From: Macrothele yani
Taxonomy: Eukaryota; Arthropoda; Arachnida; Araneae; Macrothelidae
Length of the DNA: 64,000 bases
Assembly: GCA_039090855.1 (NCBI GenBank)
Contig: CM077005.1
Coordinates: 17,275,921-17,339,920, forward strand
Direction: 5' to 3'
This document shows positions 21,868-33,498 of the stretch, piece after piece; position 1 is the stretch's first letter, and the number at the start of each line of letters is the position of its first letter. The notes beneath the pieces are model-generated. The model was not told the DNA's origin, ran no database searches, and saw only the letters and a program-made list of their open reading frames with translations. Position numbers and translations under genes: made by a program.

Positions 21868-24800
21868 CAGTGCTCGAAATGGAAATTTCGAAGTGCTGGT
21901 ATGCTCATATTTAGCTAAAAATCATCTGGAAAAAATACAATCTCCAGAAAATGTCTAAAACTGAAAAAGTAAAAAATATCCCTGGAACAAAAAGACTCCT
22001 TTGTTTGAAAATGTAATTGACAATTCCATGGAATACTATTGCACCACAAGTCAGAAACGACGGCAGTCGATTTTAAATTGGTTGGTTTGTGGATCCAGCG
22101 GGCACTACCTATGCTACACCGAGAACTGGGGTTAGATTTATAATGAGGAGTCTGTACCCCGGGACCAACAGACTAACGAGACTTCCGAACCTCGGCTAAT
22201 CATTAGCGATTCAGCTGGACTTGAACCCAGAACTTAAAGGCCCCGAGCTGAGAAGGCAATTCCCCTTCCAATAGGGACTTTCATGAAGTAGAAAGTTGGG
22301 CAGTTAGAATCTCTATAATCAGAATGAATCTTCAGTCTTAAATTAACAGCAATCTCCCCACCCTAAAAAAAAAAAAAAGTTGGAAGTGGAAAAAGTTTGC
22401 ACTCATTGCTACAAAACTAAAATTTGTGTTTAACACGTTCGCTGCCGCTGTGCTATTTCAACGATAAGAAACCCGAGAAAATCTCCCAAGATGCCACAAG
22501 GTGTCAAGCGGCACCACGGATGAGTTTCTATGCATTTGGATCAACCTAGCCATGTTCGGATCTCATAGCTTTGCACGGCTCCGCTATTCTGAAATACGAG
22601 AAAATTTATCCATAACGGATATTTGTAATTATAACCTTCAGTAACTCCAGGGATATAAATACATCTACAGTATATGCATTGCTTTGCAATGTATGTATAT
22701 GCTACAGACGTGCATATCCTGCAGACAATAATTAATAAATTGTGAAGTTCTTCAGTCGCAAAAAGATGGAAAAATTCGATTGGTTCAATACCTGTCATAT
22801 TAATTTTCAGTCCTAGTACACTAGTGAACAGAATTATTCTCATGACGTTAGGAACATCATACCAATGCACAGCTGAAATCTGTTGAGGCTGAGTACGAGA
22901 GAGAGAACATCGCATTCTTCATTTTCACTTTCAGTGCTGGTCTTAATACAGCTACTAAAAGAATACATTTCTGCACATGATGACAAATTATCGGGATCAC
23001 CTATTTCACCGGTAGGATGTGCCCACCAATGAACTTTTGATTGAAAGGGACTGGAGATAGCCTGTCTAAATAAATCTGTTGTTTCCACAAAACTAAACAT
23101 AGAAGTCTATATGGGTTTCCTTGAAATATCTTTAGCATCCTCAATAGACCGCCCACTTACGTATGAAATCTAAGAAGCAAATGCTTTTTATTGCCACTCA
23201 AGCACGTATTTATTGATAGTTCCCTTCACTGCAAAACCAGTGATGTTCAGAGGAAAATAAACATTGCAGTGAAAAAGTCTACGGGGAGTCAACTTCCCCA
23301 AACCATGTGGAAAAAAATCAGCTATCCCCAAACAGCGGTCATTTTTAAACAGGTGGATACTCATTCTGAGTGCCAGTAAAAAAACCCGATACTAAGCATT
23401 GAAGTTAATATGGGTTTCCTTGAAATCTCTTTAGCATCCTCAATAGACCACCCTCTTACGTATGAAATCTAAGAAGCAAATGCTTTTCATTGCCACTCAA
23501 GCACTTATTTATTGATAGTTCCCTTCACTGCAAAACTAGTGATGTTCAAAGGAAAATAAACATTGCAGTGAAAAGTCTATGCAGAGTCAACTTACTTTCC
23601 CTTTCCCAAACCATGTGGAAAAAAATCCGCTATCCCCAAACAACGGTCATTTTTAAACATTTGGATACTCATTCTGAGTGCCACTAACATAAAAACAGAT
23701 ACTAAGCAGTGAAGTCAATATGGGTTTCCTTGAAATCTCTTTAACATCCTCAAAAGACTGCCCAGGCCTCTTACATATGAAATCTAAGAAGCAAATCCTT
23801 TTCATTGCCACTCAAGCATTTATTTATTGATAGTTCCCTTCACTACAAAACCAGTGACGTTCAAAGGAAAATAAACATTGCAGTGAAAAGTCTATGGGGA
23901 GTCAACTTACTTTCCCTTTCCCAAACCATGTGGAAAAAAATCCGCTATCCCCAAACAACGGTCATTTTTAAACATTTGGATACTCATTCTGAGTGCCACT
24001 AAAAAAACAGATACTAAGCAGTGAAGTCAATATGGGTTTCCTTGAAATCTCTTTAACATCCTCAAAAGACTGCCCAGGCCTCTTACATATGAAATCTAAG
24101 AAGCAAATCCTTTTTATTGCCACTCAAGCATTTATTTATTGATAGTTCCCTTCACTACAAAACCAGTGACGTTCAAAGGAAAATAAACATTGCAGTGAAA
24201 AGTCTATGGGGAGGAAACTTACTTTCTCTTCCCCAAACCATGTGGAAAAAAATCTGCTATCCCCAAACAACGGTCATTTTTAAACAGTTGGATACTCATT
24301 CTGAGTGCCAGTAAAGAAACAGATACTAAGCATTAAAGTTAATATGGGTTTCCTTGAAATCTCTTTAGCATCCTCAATAGACAGACCTCTTACGTATGAA
24401 ATCTAAGAAGCAAACGCTTTTTATTGCCTCTCAAGCATTTATTTATTGCTAGTTCCCTTCACCGCAAAACCAGTGATGTTCAAAGGAAAATAAACATTGC
24501 AGTGAAAAGTGCATGCTGTGTTAAGTCTAGGTCAAACCGTGGTAATTTTTTAACAGCTGGATACTCATTCTGAGTGCCAGTAACAAAATAAGCACCTCTC
24601 TTCAAGTGCCGAAGGTTTTAGGAAGGGAAATATGAACCACAATTACAAAGCCTTTTGGTGAAGGCTACGCCTGGGCTAAGTATCGTACGACGGCGTTCGG
24701 CGTCACCCGGCAGTGAAAGTGTCTATTGTGCCCAATTCTTCATTCCATGAAGAAGCTCTTCAAATTAAATATATTAAATAAATGATATAATTAAAATCTC

Positions 24801-25114
24801 AGACATCTTTAGTGGAATGATCTGGGGAATGGGCGTGATGTGATCATGTACTTATGGGTAGCTTCATTTCCATCTTTTGAAGGATTGAACCTGTAGCTCA
24901 TGTATACACCACTCCACTACCCTTTATGGTTCTTGTACAGTTATTTCTTAAGGGCATGACGCACGTAAGGTTTCTATGTTTAAAAATGCGTGCTCGTAAG
25001 TCATATACAAAAAAACTGCAGTTCCCTCTACTAAAATTAGTGCCGGTATGTAAATTCCCGGTAAAAAACAGTGCTAGTATACCATACCGGCATACCTACC
25101 CATTTAGAGCACTG
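21868..25114. mobile_element. hAT-like element with internal tandem array
   Basis: The left end reads CAGTGCTCGAAATGG and the right end, reversed, CAGTGCTCTAAATGG; both are followed by a ggtatgc block. Flanks are tgcacact (21860-21867) and tacacacc (25115-25122), six of eight matching, as for an old 8 bp hAT target duplication. The 3.25 kb body has no transposase frame, and its middle is the five-unit array at 23110-24590. It may be a non-autonomous hAT. A weaker reading is two unrelated hAT ends that happen to face each other. Confidence 0.6.
23110..24590. repeat. Five tandem units of about 311 bp
   Basis: Units begin at about 23110, 23410, 23719, 24031 and 24342, each with tatgggtttccttgaaat. 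Each carries aaatctaagaagcaaa, tttattgatagttccc, aaaccatgtggaaaaaaatc (absent from unit 5) and ggatactcattctgagtgcc. Spacing is 300, 309, 312 and 311 bases. Units 3 and 4 are the most alike, and unit 5 is shortened. An open frame recurs in units 1-4, but it begins at TTG and simply reflects repeat identity. Confidence 0.92.
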
Positions 25115-25122
25115 TACACACC

Positions 25123-25596
25123 ACTAATCCAAAAGAAGAGAGATGCACCCAAAACAGGGCCCAGCAATGTTCTAATATCTGCATTTTTACTAATTCTGAT
25201 TGCCACTGAATCCACATAATCATTTTACACCCTCAAGTCTGCAGCTTACAGCCTCCTTCAGAGCCCTTACTTTGTACCTTATTCTTTCTGGCCTAAAAGA
25301 GGGTAAGTCTACATACTGTACTGCACACAAATTTAGTTCTCTGGTTAAACATCTCTCCTGGTGAAAATATTCTTATACAGCAAATAAGAGACTTTTTCTG
25401 TTTTGTCAATTCTGTTTTCTAACTCCTTATTAAGACTTCCAATGCCATTAGTAATCACATCTAAATAACTGAAATCTGTTACCAACAAAATAAATTTAAA
25501 CACCAGCATTAAACATAACAAAAGACACAACCTGAGAATACATACATATTTCCGAAAATTGTTCTTATATTTTATGTGCAAATTGTAATTAACTTT
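25123..25596. other. No recognised gene
   Basis: AT-rich sequence between the hAT-like element and the foldback. An ORF at 25345-25581 (minus) is hydrophobic and low complexity, with no known domain. Confidence 0.4.
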
Positions 25597-26823
25597 GTTA
25601 AGAGAAACTCACCCAAAGGTTGTTGCTTCTTGGCATATTTACTGCACATATCTTTCGGTCGACTTGTCATAATGCTTGATAGGCCTTTCGTGGTCGTCAT
25701 ATCTCTTCCCTGCGTCTTCACATATACTCTTCCCTGTTTTTTTTGTTTTTGTTTTTTTGTTTTTGAGCCAACATTTTCCAGCCATGTTCACATGTTTCTA
25801 ACATATGGGCACCTTTCATTAACTATAACATATATTAAAAACTCTAAAACACTATACTATACTAAACCCTCTCGTCATTCATCAAAAACTTTAACCCTAA
25901 CTCACTTGGTCATTAAATACCGTCCACGTCTTATTATTCACAACATCCATAATATCAATACATATATTCATATTAAAAGCAGCATTTCATATACACTATT
26001 TACAACACCCCTATTTTATCCACTCAATTCATTTACTCACTGGCTCAAGAAAAAGTAAAAAAAAAAAAAAAAAAAAATACCAAACACTAGAAATTAACCA
26101 AAAGAGAGAACAGATGGTGCCATAAGCAAACATTGTGAGATACAGTGACAGAGAAGATGACCGGAGACGATTGCATTACTTGCTCAGTGGCTGCAGAGAA
26201 GAATGGTTGTGAATCAACAAGCCTCCCGATGACAGCCAGGGACTGGCAAAAAGAACTCGAGGCAGACGAGGTCATGGATGTGGAGTTGGTGGTGTCAGTG
26301 GTTAGGCGTATCGCGTTTCCCATCGAAAAACTAAGTAGTGTAAGGAGAAGAGGGTTGAGCCAGTGAGTAAATGAATTGAGTGGATAAAATTGGGGTGTTG
26401 TAAATAGTATATATAAAATGCTGTTTTTAATATGAATGTATGTATTGATATGTATGGATGTTGTGAATAATAAGATGTGGATGATATTTAACGACCAAGA
26501 GACTTAGGGTTAAAGTTTTCGATGAATGACGAGAGGGTTCTGTATAGTGTTTTAGAGTTTTTTTATATATGTTGTAGTTAATGAAAGGTGCCCATATGTG
26601 GAAAATATGTGAACATGGCTGGAAAATATTGGCTCAAAAATAAACAAACAAAAAAAAAAACAACCAAAAAACAAAAACAGGCAAGAGTATATGTGAAGAC
26701 ACAAGGAAAAGATACGACAACCATGAATGGCCTATCTCGCATTATGACAAGTCGACCGAAAGATATGTGCAGTAAATGTGCCAAGAAGCAACAACCTTTG
26801 GGTGAGTTTCTATTAACGAAGTT
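25597..26823. mobile_element. Foldback element, about 460 bp arms
   Basis: Left arm 25597-26050 and right arm 26354-26823 are inverted copies. Shared landmarks, in order from outside, are aactcacccaaaggttg, catatctttcggtcgacttg, cttcacatatactctt, ccagccatgttcacat, gggcacctttcattaacta and tttactcactggctcaa. The 300-base centre has an A run and a short frame from about 26157 to 26366. Each outer edge carries a possible exon of 27 codons (MNGLSRIMTSRPKDMCSKCA in the right arm) followed by a G/GTGAGT splice donor. Origin unknown. Confidence 0.82.
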
Positions 26824-27015
26824 ACTAGCATTAAATGTAAACAAATAATTATTAAAATTTCAAAAAACAAACTGCTTAAAAAAACACTGTTTATTATGGA
26901 AGCTTTCAACTGATCAATCTTTTTTAACTTTAGAAAATTTGGATGATAATTAGTGATTGCCAAATCTGTAAAGTCATATTTTTCAGTTTTCTTTTAAAAT
27001 TGATTTTCATATATT

Positions 27016-27927
27016 AGTCCATGATGTATCAAAATGGTTTTCTATTGGAGCAGGAGTCAGGCAAGGTTGTGTAATGTCATCATGGTTGTTTAATGTATTT
27101 GTGGGTGAGTGCATGCGTGATGCCAAAATGGACAATACTGGTTTATGTCTTGGTAATGTCCAAGTGTGTAGATCGCTATATGCTGATGACACAGTCCTGT
27201 TGGCAGAGAGTGAAAGTGAGTTGTGGAGTATGATGGCCCAGAAGTACGAAGTTTGCATGCATTTTTAAAATGAGCATAAATAAGGGAAAAACCAAAGTTA
27301 TGGTTTTTGAGCAAGAAATTGATAGTACCATATGCAGGATAAGTCTAAATGGCACAGTTATTGACCAGGCAAACGAGTTTGTATATTTGAAAAGCATATT
27401 TGACAGAACAAATTAGATGGCGAGATTAGTAGGTGAGTAAACTCTTCTTTGAAAGTCATAGCTGATTTAGGAGGTTTTCACTGGAATGATGGGAATGGCT
27501 GTGTATGAAAGTGTAATTGTTCCTATTCTGATGTATGGCAGTGAAACCTGGGTATTGCAGAAGAGACACTGGATAGTTTGTGTGCTGGGGAGATGTGTTA
27601 CTTACGATGGGGGGGGGGGAGGCACATTCTTATCATGTGAGGAATGAAGATGTGTTGCAGTTGTGTAATGTGAAGCAAAATGTTAGTAAAGTGGAGACTA
27701 ATATTCTTAGGTGATTTGGACATGTTAAAAGAATGAGTGATGAGGTGCTGACTAAAAGAATTAATTCAGCCCAAGTGTCAGGAAAGAAAGGTAGAGGAAG
27801 GCCAAGGAAATCATGGGAGGACCAGATTCAGGAATGTCTGCATGAGAAAAAGATAATGAGTATGAAATACAAATGTTTTTGTGTGTGGTGTGTGATGGAT
27901 GCTAATGAAGCTCAAGCTATACCTTAA
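27016..27927 (+). pseudogene. LINE reverse transcriptase remnant
   Basis: The sequence reads WFSIGAGVRQGCVMSSWLFN near 27030, then YADDTVLLAESESEL near 27180, the reverse transcriptase active-site box with its two aspartates. KTKVMVF and LMYGSETWVLQKR follow through frame changes near 27290 and 27530. The end, RWFGHVKRMSDEVLTKRI then GRGRPRKSWEDQIQECL (27710-27840), is the usual C-terminal block of many non-LTR retrotransposons. The 5' half (endonuclease and early RT motifs) is absent, as in a 5'-truncated copy. Frame breaks and a G run near 27611 make it dead. Confidence 0.82.
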
Positions 27928-27959
27928 TAGTTTTATGACTATTATTCTTACTGTTTCAC

Positions 27960-28786
27960 ACGTTATGAAAGTTTTCGAGTCAAGTGCTCTTTTGCCATGT
28001 AATTTCTACTGTAATATAATATTTTAGTGATGTAAAATAGAAGTCCATAAAATTGTGTTCGAAAAGAAGCAGCATTACACACATGTCATAATTGGGAAGA
28101 ATTATTGCTGGTTCCTTTATTCAGTGATATCCTTTCAGTCATTTTAGGGTTGACTGTCGAGCTGACGTTGTTCGTAGAATTTAAAAAAAAAAATTTGGCG
28201 GTTTATACGGACGTTTGGAACCTGAGTCGAGTTTTGAATAAAAATGAAAATGGAGTTTAAAAGTCAGTGAATTTAAAAGGCTATATACAGAATAATTCAA
28301 ATCTTTCTCGTTACTCACTGTCGTCAACTTGTGAAATCGGTCTGCAATCGAGCAACAGCTGTCATAATATAAGACCATTAGATTAGCATAGAATTTGGAC
28401 CAAGAGCAGAAAATTATTAGCAAAGAGCACCCTTAACACAAATAACAACCAGACTAGTTTCGATCCATATTCCTCACGGTCATCTTCAGCGGTATTATAA
28501 TCGTTGTTCGATGTTGAGCTATTTTGGTACATTGGGCTGACTTCCACGTCTCATTCATGCCTTGGGTGTTCCACATCAACATATCCCGTTTGTGTTCGAG
28601 TATACGTGTGCCCACGTGGCTATGTGGCGAAGCACCATATCGAGTTGTTTGTACATTATTGTTGTTACCTTAACTACACATGTTCAAATTTCTTCTTGAT
28701 TGATTTTTTTACTTTTTCTTCTTTTCTTGTTCAATAAGGTATTTCTAAGAGTATGGGATTTCTTTAGGTGTAGAAGAATTACAGTT
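27960..28786 (-). other. Penelope-like 3' region and AT-rich flank
   Basis: Around 28452-28500 the minus strand reads CGCTGAAGATGACCGTGAGG and later GATCGAAACTAGTCTGG. This CTGAAGA...GAAAC arrangement is typical of Penelope-like ends and sits just beyond the GIY-YIG gene end at 28787. The rest has no feature. Confidence 0.5.
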
Positions 28787-29212
28787 CTAACCCTGCATCT
28801 TTTCGATTGCGACGGCCTCAGACCATAGAATTTGATTATGTTTTTGATGTGTTGTCAGAATTTTGATATCTTCCCAATTCAGTACAAGTTCATTATTATC
28901 TATGCAGTGCTGTATAAGTGAAGTTTTTACTTCTTTTCTTGTCCAATTATTAAAATGCTCGTTCAGTCGAGCAGCAAGTCTTCTTTTTGTGCTACCTATA
29001 TAATATTTGTCATATTTACCATATTTAGGATCGATAGTCGGGATCCTGTATACACCTGCCCTATGTAATGGATTCTTGCTATAATCTTCAGTTGTTAATA
29101 AGCGTGAATTGTCAATTACTTCTTCAGCAATATCAAAGTTGTTATTTTGGCATTCTTTTTTCAGAATACTACTGATGGGTGGTAGGTGTGGGATGCTGCC
29201 ACAGAGCTGCAA
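28787..29212 (-). pseudogene. Penelope-like GIY-YIG endonuclease domain
   Basis: The frame reads CGSIPHLPPISSILKKE, then HRAGVYRIPTIDPKYGKYDK, YYIGSTKRRLAARLNEHFN, WTRKEVKTSLIQHCIDNN, and WEDIKILTTHQKHNQILWSE with AVAIEKMQG at the end. GVYRIP and YYIGST are the two halves of the GIY-YIG motif, with the following Arg and His conserved; the late Glu is the metal ligand. The domain nicks DNA for Penelope-like insertion. It lies downstream of reverse transcriptase sequence on the same strand, in the usual order. The domain itself looks unbroken, but the joined polyprotein upstream has stops. Confidence 0.85.
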
Positions 29213-29735
29213 TTTATTTTTTGATATATTTGTTATCTTTTTTAGAATTTCTTTGTTTCATGATGTTGCAATATATTGAATCAATCAAACTTCTTGAGTA
29301 TCCAAAACAGGTCGCAGTATCTTTAATCTATTGTATTTCATATTTTAGCGCTTTCTTAGTTGACGAGTGTGTAATGGCTTACACCACGAGAGATCGAAAG
29401 GCCGCTGTCTTGTATCTCCAAGGGTGACATGATTCTTTAGGTATTATGGTAGGAACATATATCGGTTTTCGGTAAACGTTGAATTCAATCTTGTTCTGAT
29501 CTTTGAATAAAGAGATGTCTAAGTGATTGAGTGTGTTGTTTATTTTCTTTTCACAAGTGACCTGAATTGTTGTATAAATACTATTCTAGTTATTTATGAA
29601 TTGCTGCATTTCGGTTTCGGAGAACGGCCAGAAAATGAAGATATCATCTACATATCGTAAGTATAGTAATGGTAAGTTATTTGTAGTGTTGGTAAATATC
29701 TTTACCAACACTACAAATAACTTACCATTATTATA
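29213..29735 (-). pseudogene. Penelope-like reverse transcriptase, 5' truncated
   Basis: On the minus strand the frame gives LPLLYLRYVDDIFIFWPFSE, carrying the YVDD active-site box, then EMQQFINN, a stop, and LNHLDISLFKDQNKIEFNVY with RKPIYVPT. These are standard Penelope-like blocks after the active site. A frame with stops links this to the GIY-YIG domain at 28787. The earlier RT motifs are missing: the copy ends in a short palindrome at 29662-29735. Confidence 0.82.
29662..29735. repeat. Palindrome at Penelope-like truncation point
   Basis: Arms 29662-29696 and 29701-29735 (tatagtaatggtaagttatt and onward) are inverted copies of 35 bases with two mismatches and a 4-base spacer. The left arm is RT coding sequence, so the copy ends with its own sequence turned back. 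Such inverted junctions are known for Penelope-like insertions. Confidence 0.88.
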
Positions 29736-30675
29736 GAAGCGGAGATATCGAGGAAAACACAATTTACCTTTACGCCACCTAGCGGAAAGTCTATGCATTA
29801 CTTGAAAATTTTGAACTTATATGAGAAACATTTTACACAGGATAAACTATCTAACAAAGAAGGAATTCTTCAAATCTGACTTTTAGAGGCAGAGATATTC
29901 ACAAAAATAAGATAGACATCTACGCCCTCTGGTGGAGAAACCATGTATTATTTTAAGATGAAAATATTCTCAAATGTTTATCGACAGGTGCGGTATCGGT
30001 CCACGAAAGAATTTTTCAATCGAGCTTTTTGAAGCTGAGATTTTGCTGCAAATACCTATGAAGCAGAAATTTAACGCTTAAGCCCCATGGTAGCCAAACC
30101 ATATTTTATAAAAAATTAGAAATTACAAAAAAAAATTTCCCACCAGGAGCTATATCCGGGGCTGGAAGAATTTTTCAAATCGGAGTCTTAGAAGCGATAT
30201 TGGGGAAAGCACAATTTACCTTTACTTCTTCTAGCGGGAAGTCAATGAATTATTTGAAAATTTTGAAATTATATTAGAAACAAGCCGCAATGGAAACTCT
30301 GCCTAACAAAGAATCTTGAATTTTTTCAAATCGGATCATCAAAAGCAGAGATATTGACAAAAACAAAATATACATCTACGTCCCCTGGTGGAGAAACCAT
30401 GCATTATTTTAAGAAGAAAATATTCCGGAAAGGTTTGTCTATGTGAGTAGTATCGGTCTATGAAGCAATTTTTTCAATCAAAATTTTAGAAGCTCAGATT
30501 TTGCTGCAAAATACATTGGAAGCAGAAATCAACTCTTATGCCCCGTGGTGGCCAAACCATTTTTTTTTTTTTTTTTATCAAAAATTAGAATCTATATGCA
30601 AAATATTTCCCATCACAAGCTGTATCCGCTGAAGGAAACATTTTTCAAATCAGAGTTTTAGAAGCAGAGATATCT
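29734..30675. repeat. Satellite, 152 bp monomer, three-monomer higher order
   Basis: Monomers begin at about 29734, 29886, 30038, 30189, 30341, 30488 and 30659, each with a form of agaagcagagatatt. Monomers 1 and 4 share cacaatttacctttac. Monomers 2 and 5 share agacatctacg and ggtggagaaaccatg. Monomers 3 and 6 share gctgagattttgctgcaaa-like sequence and gccaaaccat. Two higher-order units of about 455 bases therefore stand in line, followed by the start of a third. Most monomers hold a variant of a CTCF-like core at the same place. Confidence 0.87.
29922..29935 (-). promoter_or_regulatory. CTCF-like core in satellite monomer
   Basis: On the minus strand, CCACCAGAGGGCGT matches the animal CTCF core at nearly every position. 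The equivalent site in monomer 1 (about 29772-29785) reads CCGCTAGGTGGCGT, which resembles the insect CTCF core. Monomers 5 (30379-30393) and 6 (30538-30552) each carry one change. Pattern match only. Confidence 0.35.
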
Positions 30676-30679
30676 GAGG

Positions 30680-31190
30680 TACCAGCTGTCCACGCACTTC
30701 CCTGAGTTAAACGAAAGTTCTGAGCTATGTGATCAGCTTGGTGTTTTTATTGGAAATACAAATAAATGTTCTATACGTTATAGCACAAACAATTATTTTA
30801 CACATGCTTTTTCGAGTACTATTTACGGAGTCTTAAAACTTTTTCAAGTACTTTCTAGGACATGAAAATGAACTTTTGCTTTTTAAGAAGCATATGAACC
30901 AAGTATAACTAATCTGACGACATGCTTGCTGCTCTGGGCGGTGGATGGGGACGGTTCTGCAAATCCCAACAATCCCATCTGCTATTAATAGTGCGAACCC
31001 TGATGGCTATCTACCCGAGCTTAATCTTTTCCCTCCATTACTTCATTGCCAATCCCCTTTGGAAAATATGCCTCTTGGCTATGTAAGCACAAATGTCTTC
31101 CATAGGAAAACACAGCTAAAACATACATTAAAAATAGATGGCAGCACCTTTGTTCTTTTGTCTTAATGGCTTAATTTGTAAGGGAAAAGT
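30680..31190. other. No recognised gene
   Basis: An ORF at 30945-31166 has no recognisable domain. No repeat partner found. Confidence 0.4.
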
Positions 31191-31191
31191 G

Positions 31192-31221
31192 CATTATTAT
31201 TATTATTATTATTATTATTAT
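31192..31221. repeat. (ATT)n microsatellite
   Basis: About ten units of ATT. Confidence 0.9.
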
Positions 31222-31819
31222 CTGCTAAATTTAAGACATTGTTAAATGTATACATGAATTTAAAAAATAGCCATTACCAGATAAAGCCACTGGGAGTGAG
31301 GAAAAAAGCTGTGGTCGGTGCAAACAATAATAATATTTTATAATTGTTTATGTAGAAGGAGTCAAGCAAAAAAGCCAACACCTAGGTACCAAAAAAAAAA
31401 AAAAAAACCCTCACTAATAGAGCACTACATTTGAAACCCCTGGTCTGAAAAAAATGTTCTGGGAAAAACAGTTTACCCCCACCCCCTTCTTATGGGAGTT
31501 ATTTCACATATTTTTGCATGGCGGTTTAACATTATTAAGGACATCCATATAACAGATAAGAGCGTGGTGGCGTACCTACCCCCCCCCCCCACTTTTTTGC
31601 TGCTGTTTAAATTTTGAACATTAACTCTCAATAATGCATACAGAATCTGTGGGGGTCAGAAATATAGGACTTTTAGGGCAGCCTAACTGCAGTTGAGTAA
31701 AAACCTGGAATTAGTGCAATTTAACTAAGCCACACTTAACATGATGTTTTAACACTTCTGCATGATTTTGTGTTGAAAATGCAAATTATCTTATTTTTGT
31801 CTTGATATGTTTACAAGGC
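31222..31819. other. No recognised gene; C and A runs
   Basis: An A run near 31391 and a C run near 31581 stand out. No gene or repeat partner was recognised. Confidence 0.4.
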
Positions 31820-32003
31820 AATATTTTACAATTCTGAAAATTTACAGTACCATGGGTAAATTTAACACACCACTAATATTCTGCATGATTTCTGATTGAA
31901 AACTCAGTATAAATATTTTACAATTCTGAAAATTTACAGTACCATGGGTAAATTTAACACACCACTAATATTCTGCATGATTTCTGATTGAAAACTCAGT
32001 ATA
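31820..32003. repeat. Perfect 92 bp tandem duplication
   Basis: The 92 bases from aatattttacaattctg at 31820 recur immediately at 31912 with no mismatch seen. Perfect identity suggests either a very recent event or an assembly artefact. Confidence 0.93.
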
Positions 32004-32688
32004 TTTCTTTATTTATTCCTTTTTTACCTCAAGTTATAAAAATAAATTACACTTAAAAGCCAGTGATTGTAACTAATGGTGTGGAAATCCTGCTGAATTA
32101 ATCAGATCTCCTTGATTTTAACCTGTCAGATCTTGACGTGCTTTCTTTTAATTGTGCTACGAAAGAGGTATGTCATCATCACAATCTAATGAAGTACTAT
32201 TCTGTGCTGAAAGCAACTAACCTAAAAAAATTGCATAATCATTTTGCGACATTACCCGTAGCATGCACAGAAAGAAAGGTGTGACATACCTGCATCCCCT
32301 ATGAAATAATAGCAGAAAACTGGGCAGCATTAAAACTTCTACAAATAAAATTTAAAACTTGACAACCTGACTTGGTTTTGCATGATTAACAATTCACTTG
32401 ACAAATCAACAAATAGAATTTCTCACATTGCCAATATTAAAACCATTAGGTTGATAAAACTTGAGGATAAAGTGTGTTTATACAAAATGGTATAAGGATA
32501 AAAAAAAAAAAAAGGATAAGAAAAAACATGTAATAGGCACTGGCAGTGAAAAAAAATGTCACATGAAAAGCAGAGCATTTACAAACTGGAATGAGACACT
32601 AGGTAAAGATGAACAGTCTTATGTCAACATACACACTGACTGCCATGTTACTATTTACACCATAACCTTCTGGTGAATGTACAATATG

Positions 32689-32726
<38 letters not shown>

Positions 32727-33255
32727 ACAAAGTAGGAGAATTGCACAAGTCACATTAGTCCAAGCCAGAAATCAGAATTTCACAAAATAACATCACAAAA
32801 GCCTTCCACACGGAAAACTTTTCGTTCGTCGTACATTAACGGAAAACTAGCTGCTGGGTAAATCAAGGTTTGAAATAAAAGAAAACAAATTAATTTTTTT
32901 TTTCTAATGAGATTCCTGTTAGGATAATGCAATATCCTCAGTTATTTTAATAGTGTAATGTGGATAAGCAGAGTTGAAAAATTACTACTTTTAACATACT
33001 TACAAGCCTTCTCCCATCCCCGGATCATTTACCATACAAAATGGCTTCATTAGAAAAGAAGATAAATCATGAGCTCTAACTAACAGTTTTCTGAAGTCAT
33101 TTGAAGACACACATTATTAATTCTTGCCATCCAGTTCACACCTGTCATCAAGGGAAACCAATCTCTTTAATTTTTCACATTCAATTCAATACTGAATCTA
33201 TGTGTGTTGATTCATTCCAGCAACATGCAGTTTAAATCTAACTGCTAAAATGCAC
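32004..33255. other. No recognised gene
   Basis: AT-rich; a (TA)n-(CA)n microsatellite lies at about 32687-32722. The ORF at 32461-32676 is Lys-rich low complexity. Confidence 0.45.
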
Positions 33256-33260
33256 TTTAC

Positions 33261-33498
33261 CTGAGCGGCGTACATAGAATTTTTTTGAGGGAGAGGAGGG
33301 GGACAAAAAATAGAAGTTTCTGAAATCCTTCAGGACAAAATAAAAGTTAATGTAAAATAGAAGAAAAAATTAAAGCATTATTTTCTAATGTAAGTCAATG
33401 CATTTTTAAATTAAAGCATTTTTTTTTTCTGATTTAAGTCACATCTTAACAAAAATGAAAGACTGGAGGGGCAAGAACCCCTCTAAATATGCCCCTGC
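33261..33498. mobile_element. MITE-like repeat, copy 1
   Basis: It begins ctgagcggcgtacatagaat and ends atatgcccctg; reversed, the end reads caggggcatatttagag, so the ends are loosely inverted. Both flanks carry ctttac, a possible target duplication. It aligns along its length with 33785-34043: tttctaatgtaagt, gatttaagtcaca and attttaaattaaagca-type blocks in order. Confidence 0.62.

Noticed and set aside
22190..22260. tRNA-like box B (ggttcaagtcc on the minus strand)
   Set aside because: No box A at the right distance and no acceptor stem pairing found. It may be an old SINE scrap.
23191..24314. Four similar 62-65 residue open frames, one per tandem unit
   Set aside because: All start at TTG rather than ATG, and the similarity follows from repeat identity. 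The fifth unit breaks the frame.
21303..24590. CRISPR-like spacing of repeats
   Set aside because: Units are about 266-311 bp with no short repeat plus unique spacer pattern, and this is animal DNA.
24870..24925. Box A and box B-like motifs on the minus strand
   Set aside because: The spacing is too short for a tRNA head, and no stems pair.
25576..26058. Open frame of 160 codons
   Set aside because: It lies along the foldback arm, is hydrophobic and Thr/Ser-rich from AT-rich DNA, and the exon-like reading is on the opposite strand.
30945..31166. 73-codon frame
   Set aside because: No recognisable motif, no splice support, and surrounded by non-coding repeat flank.
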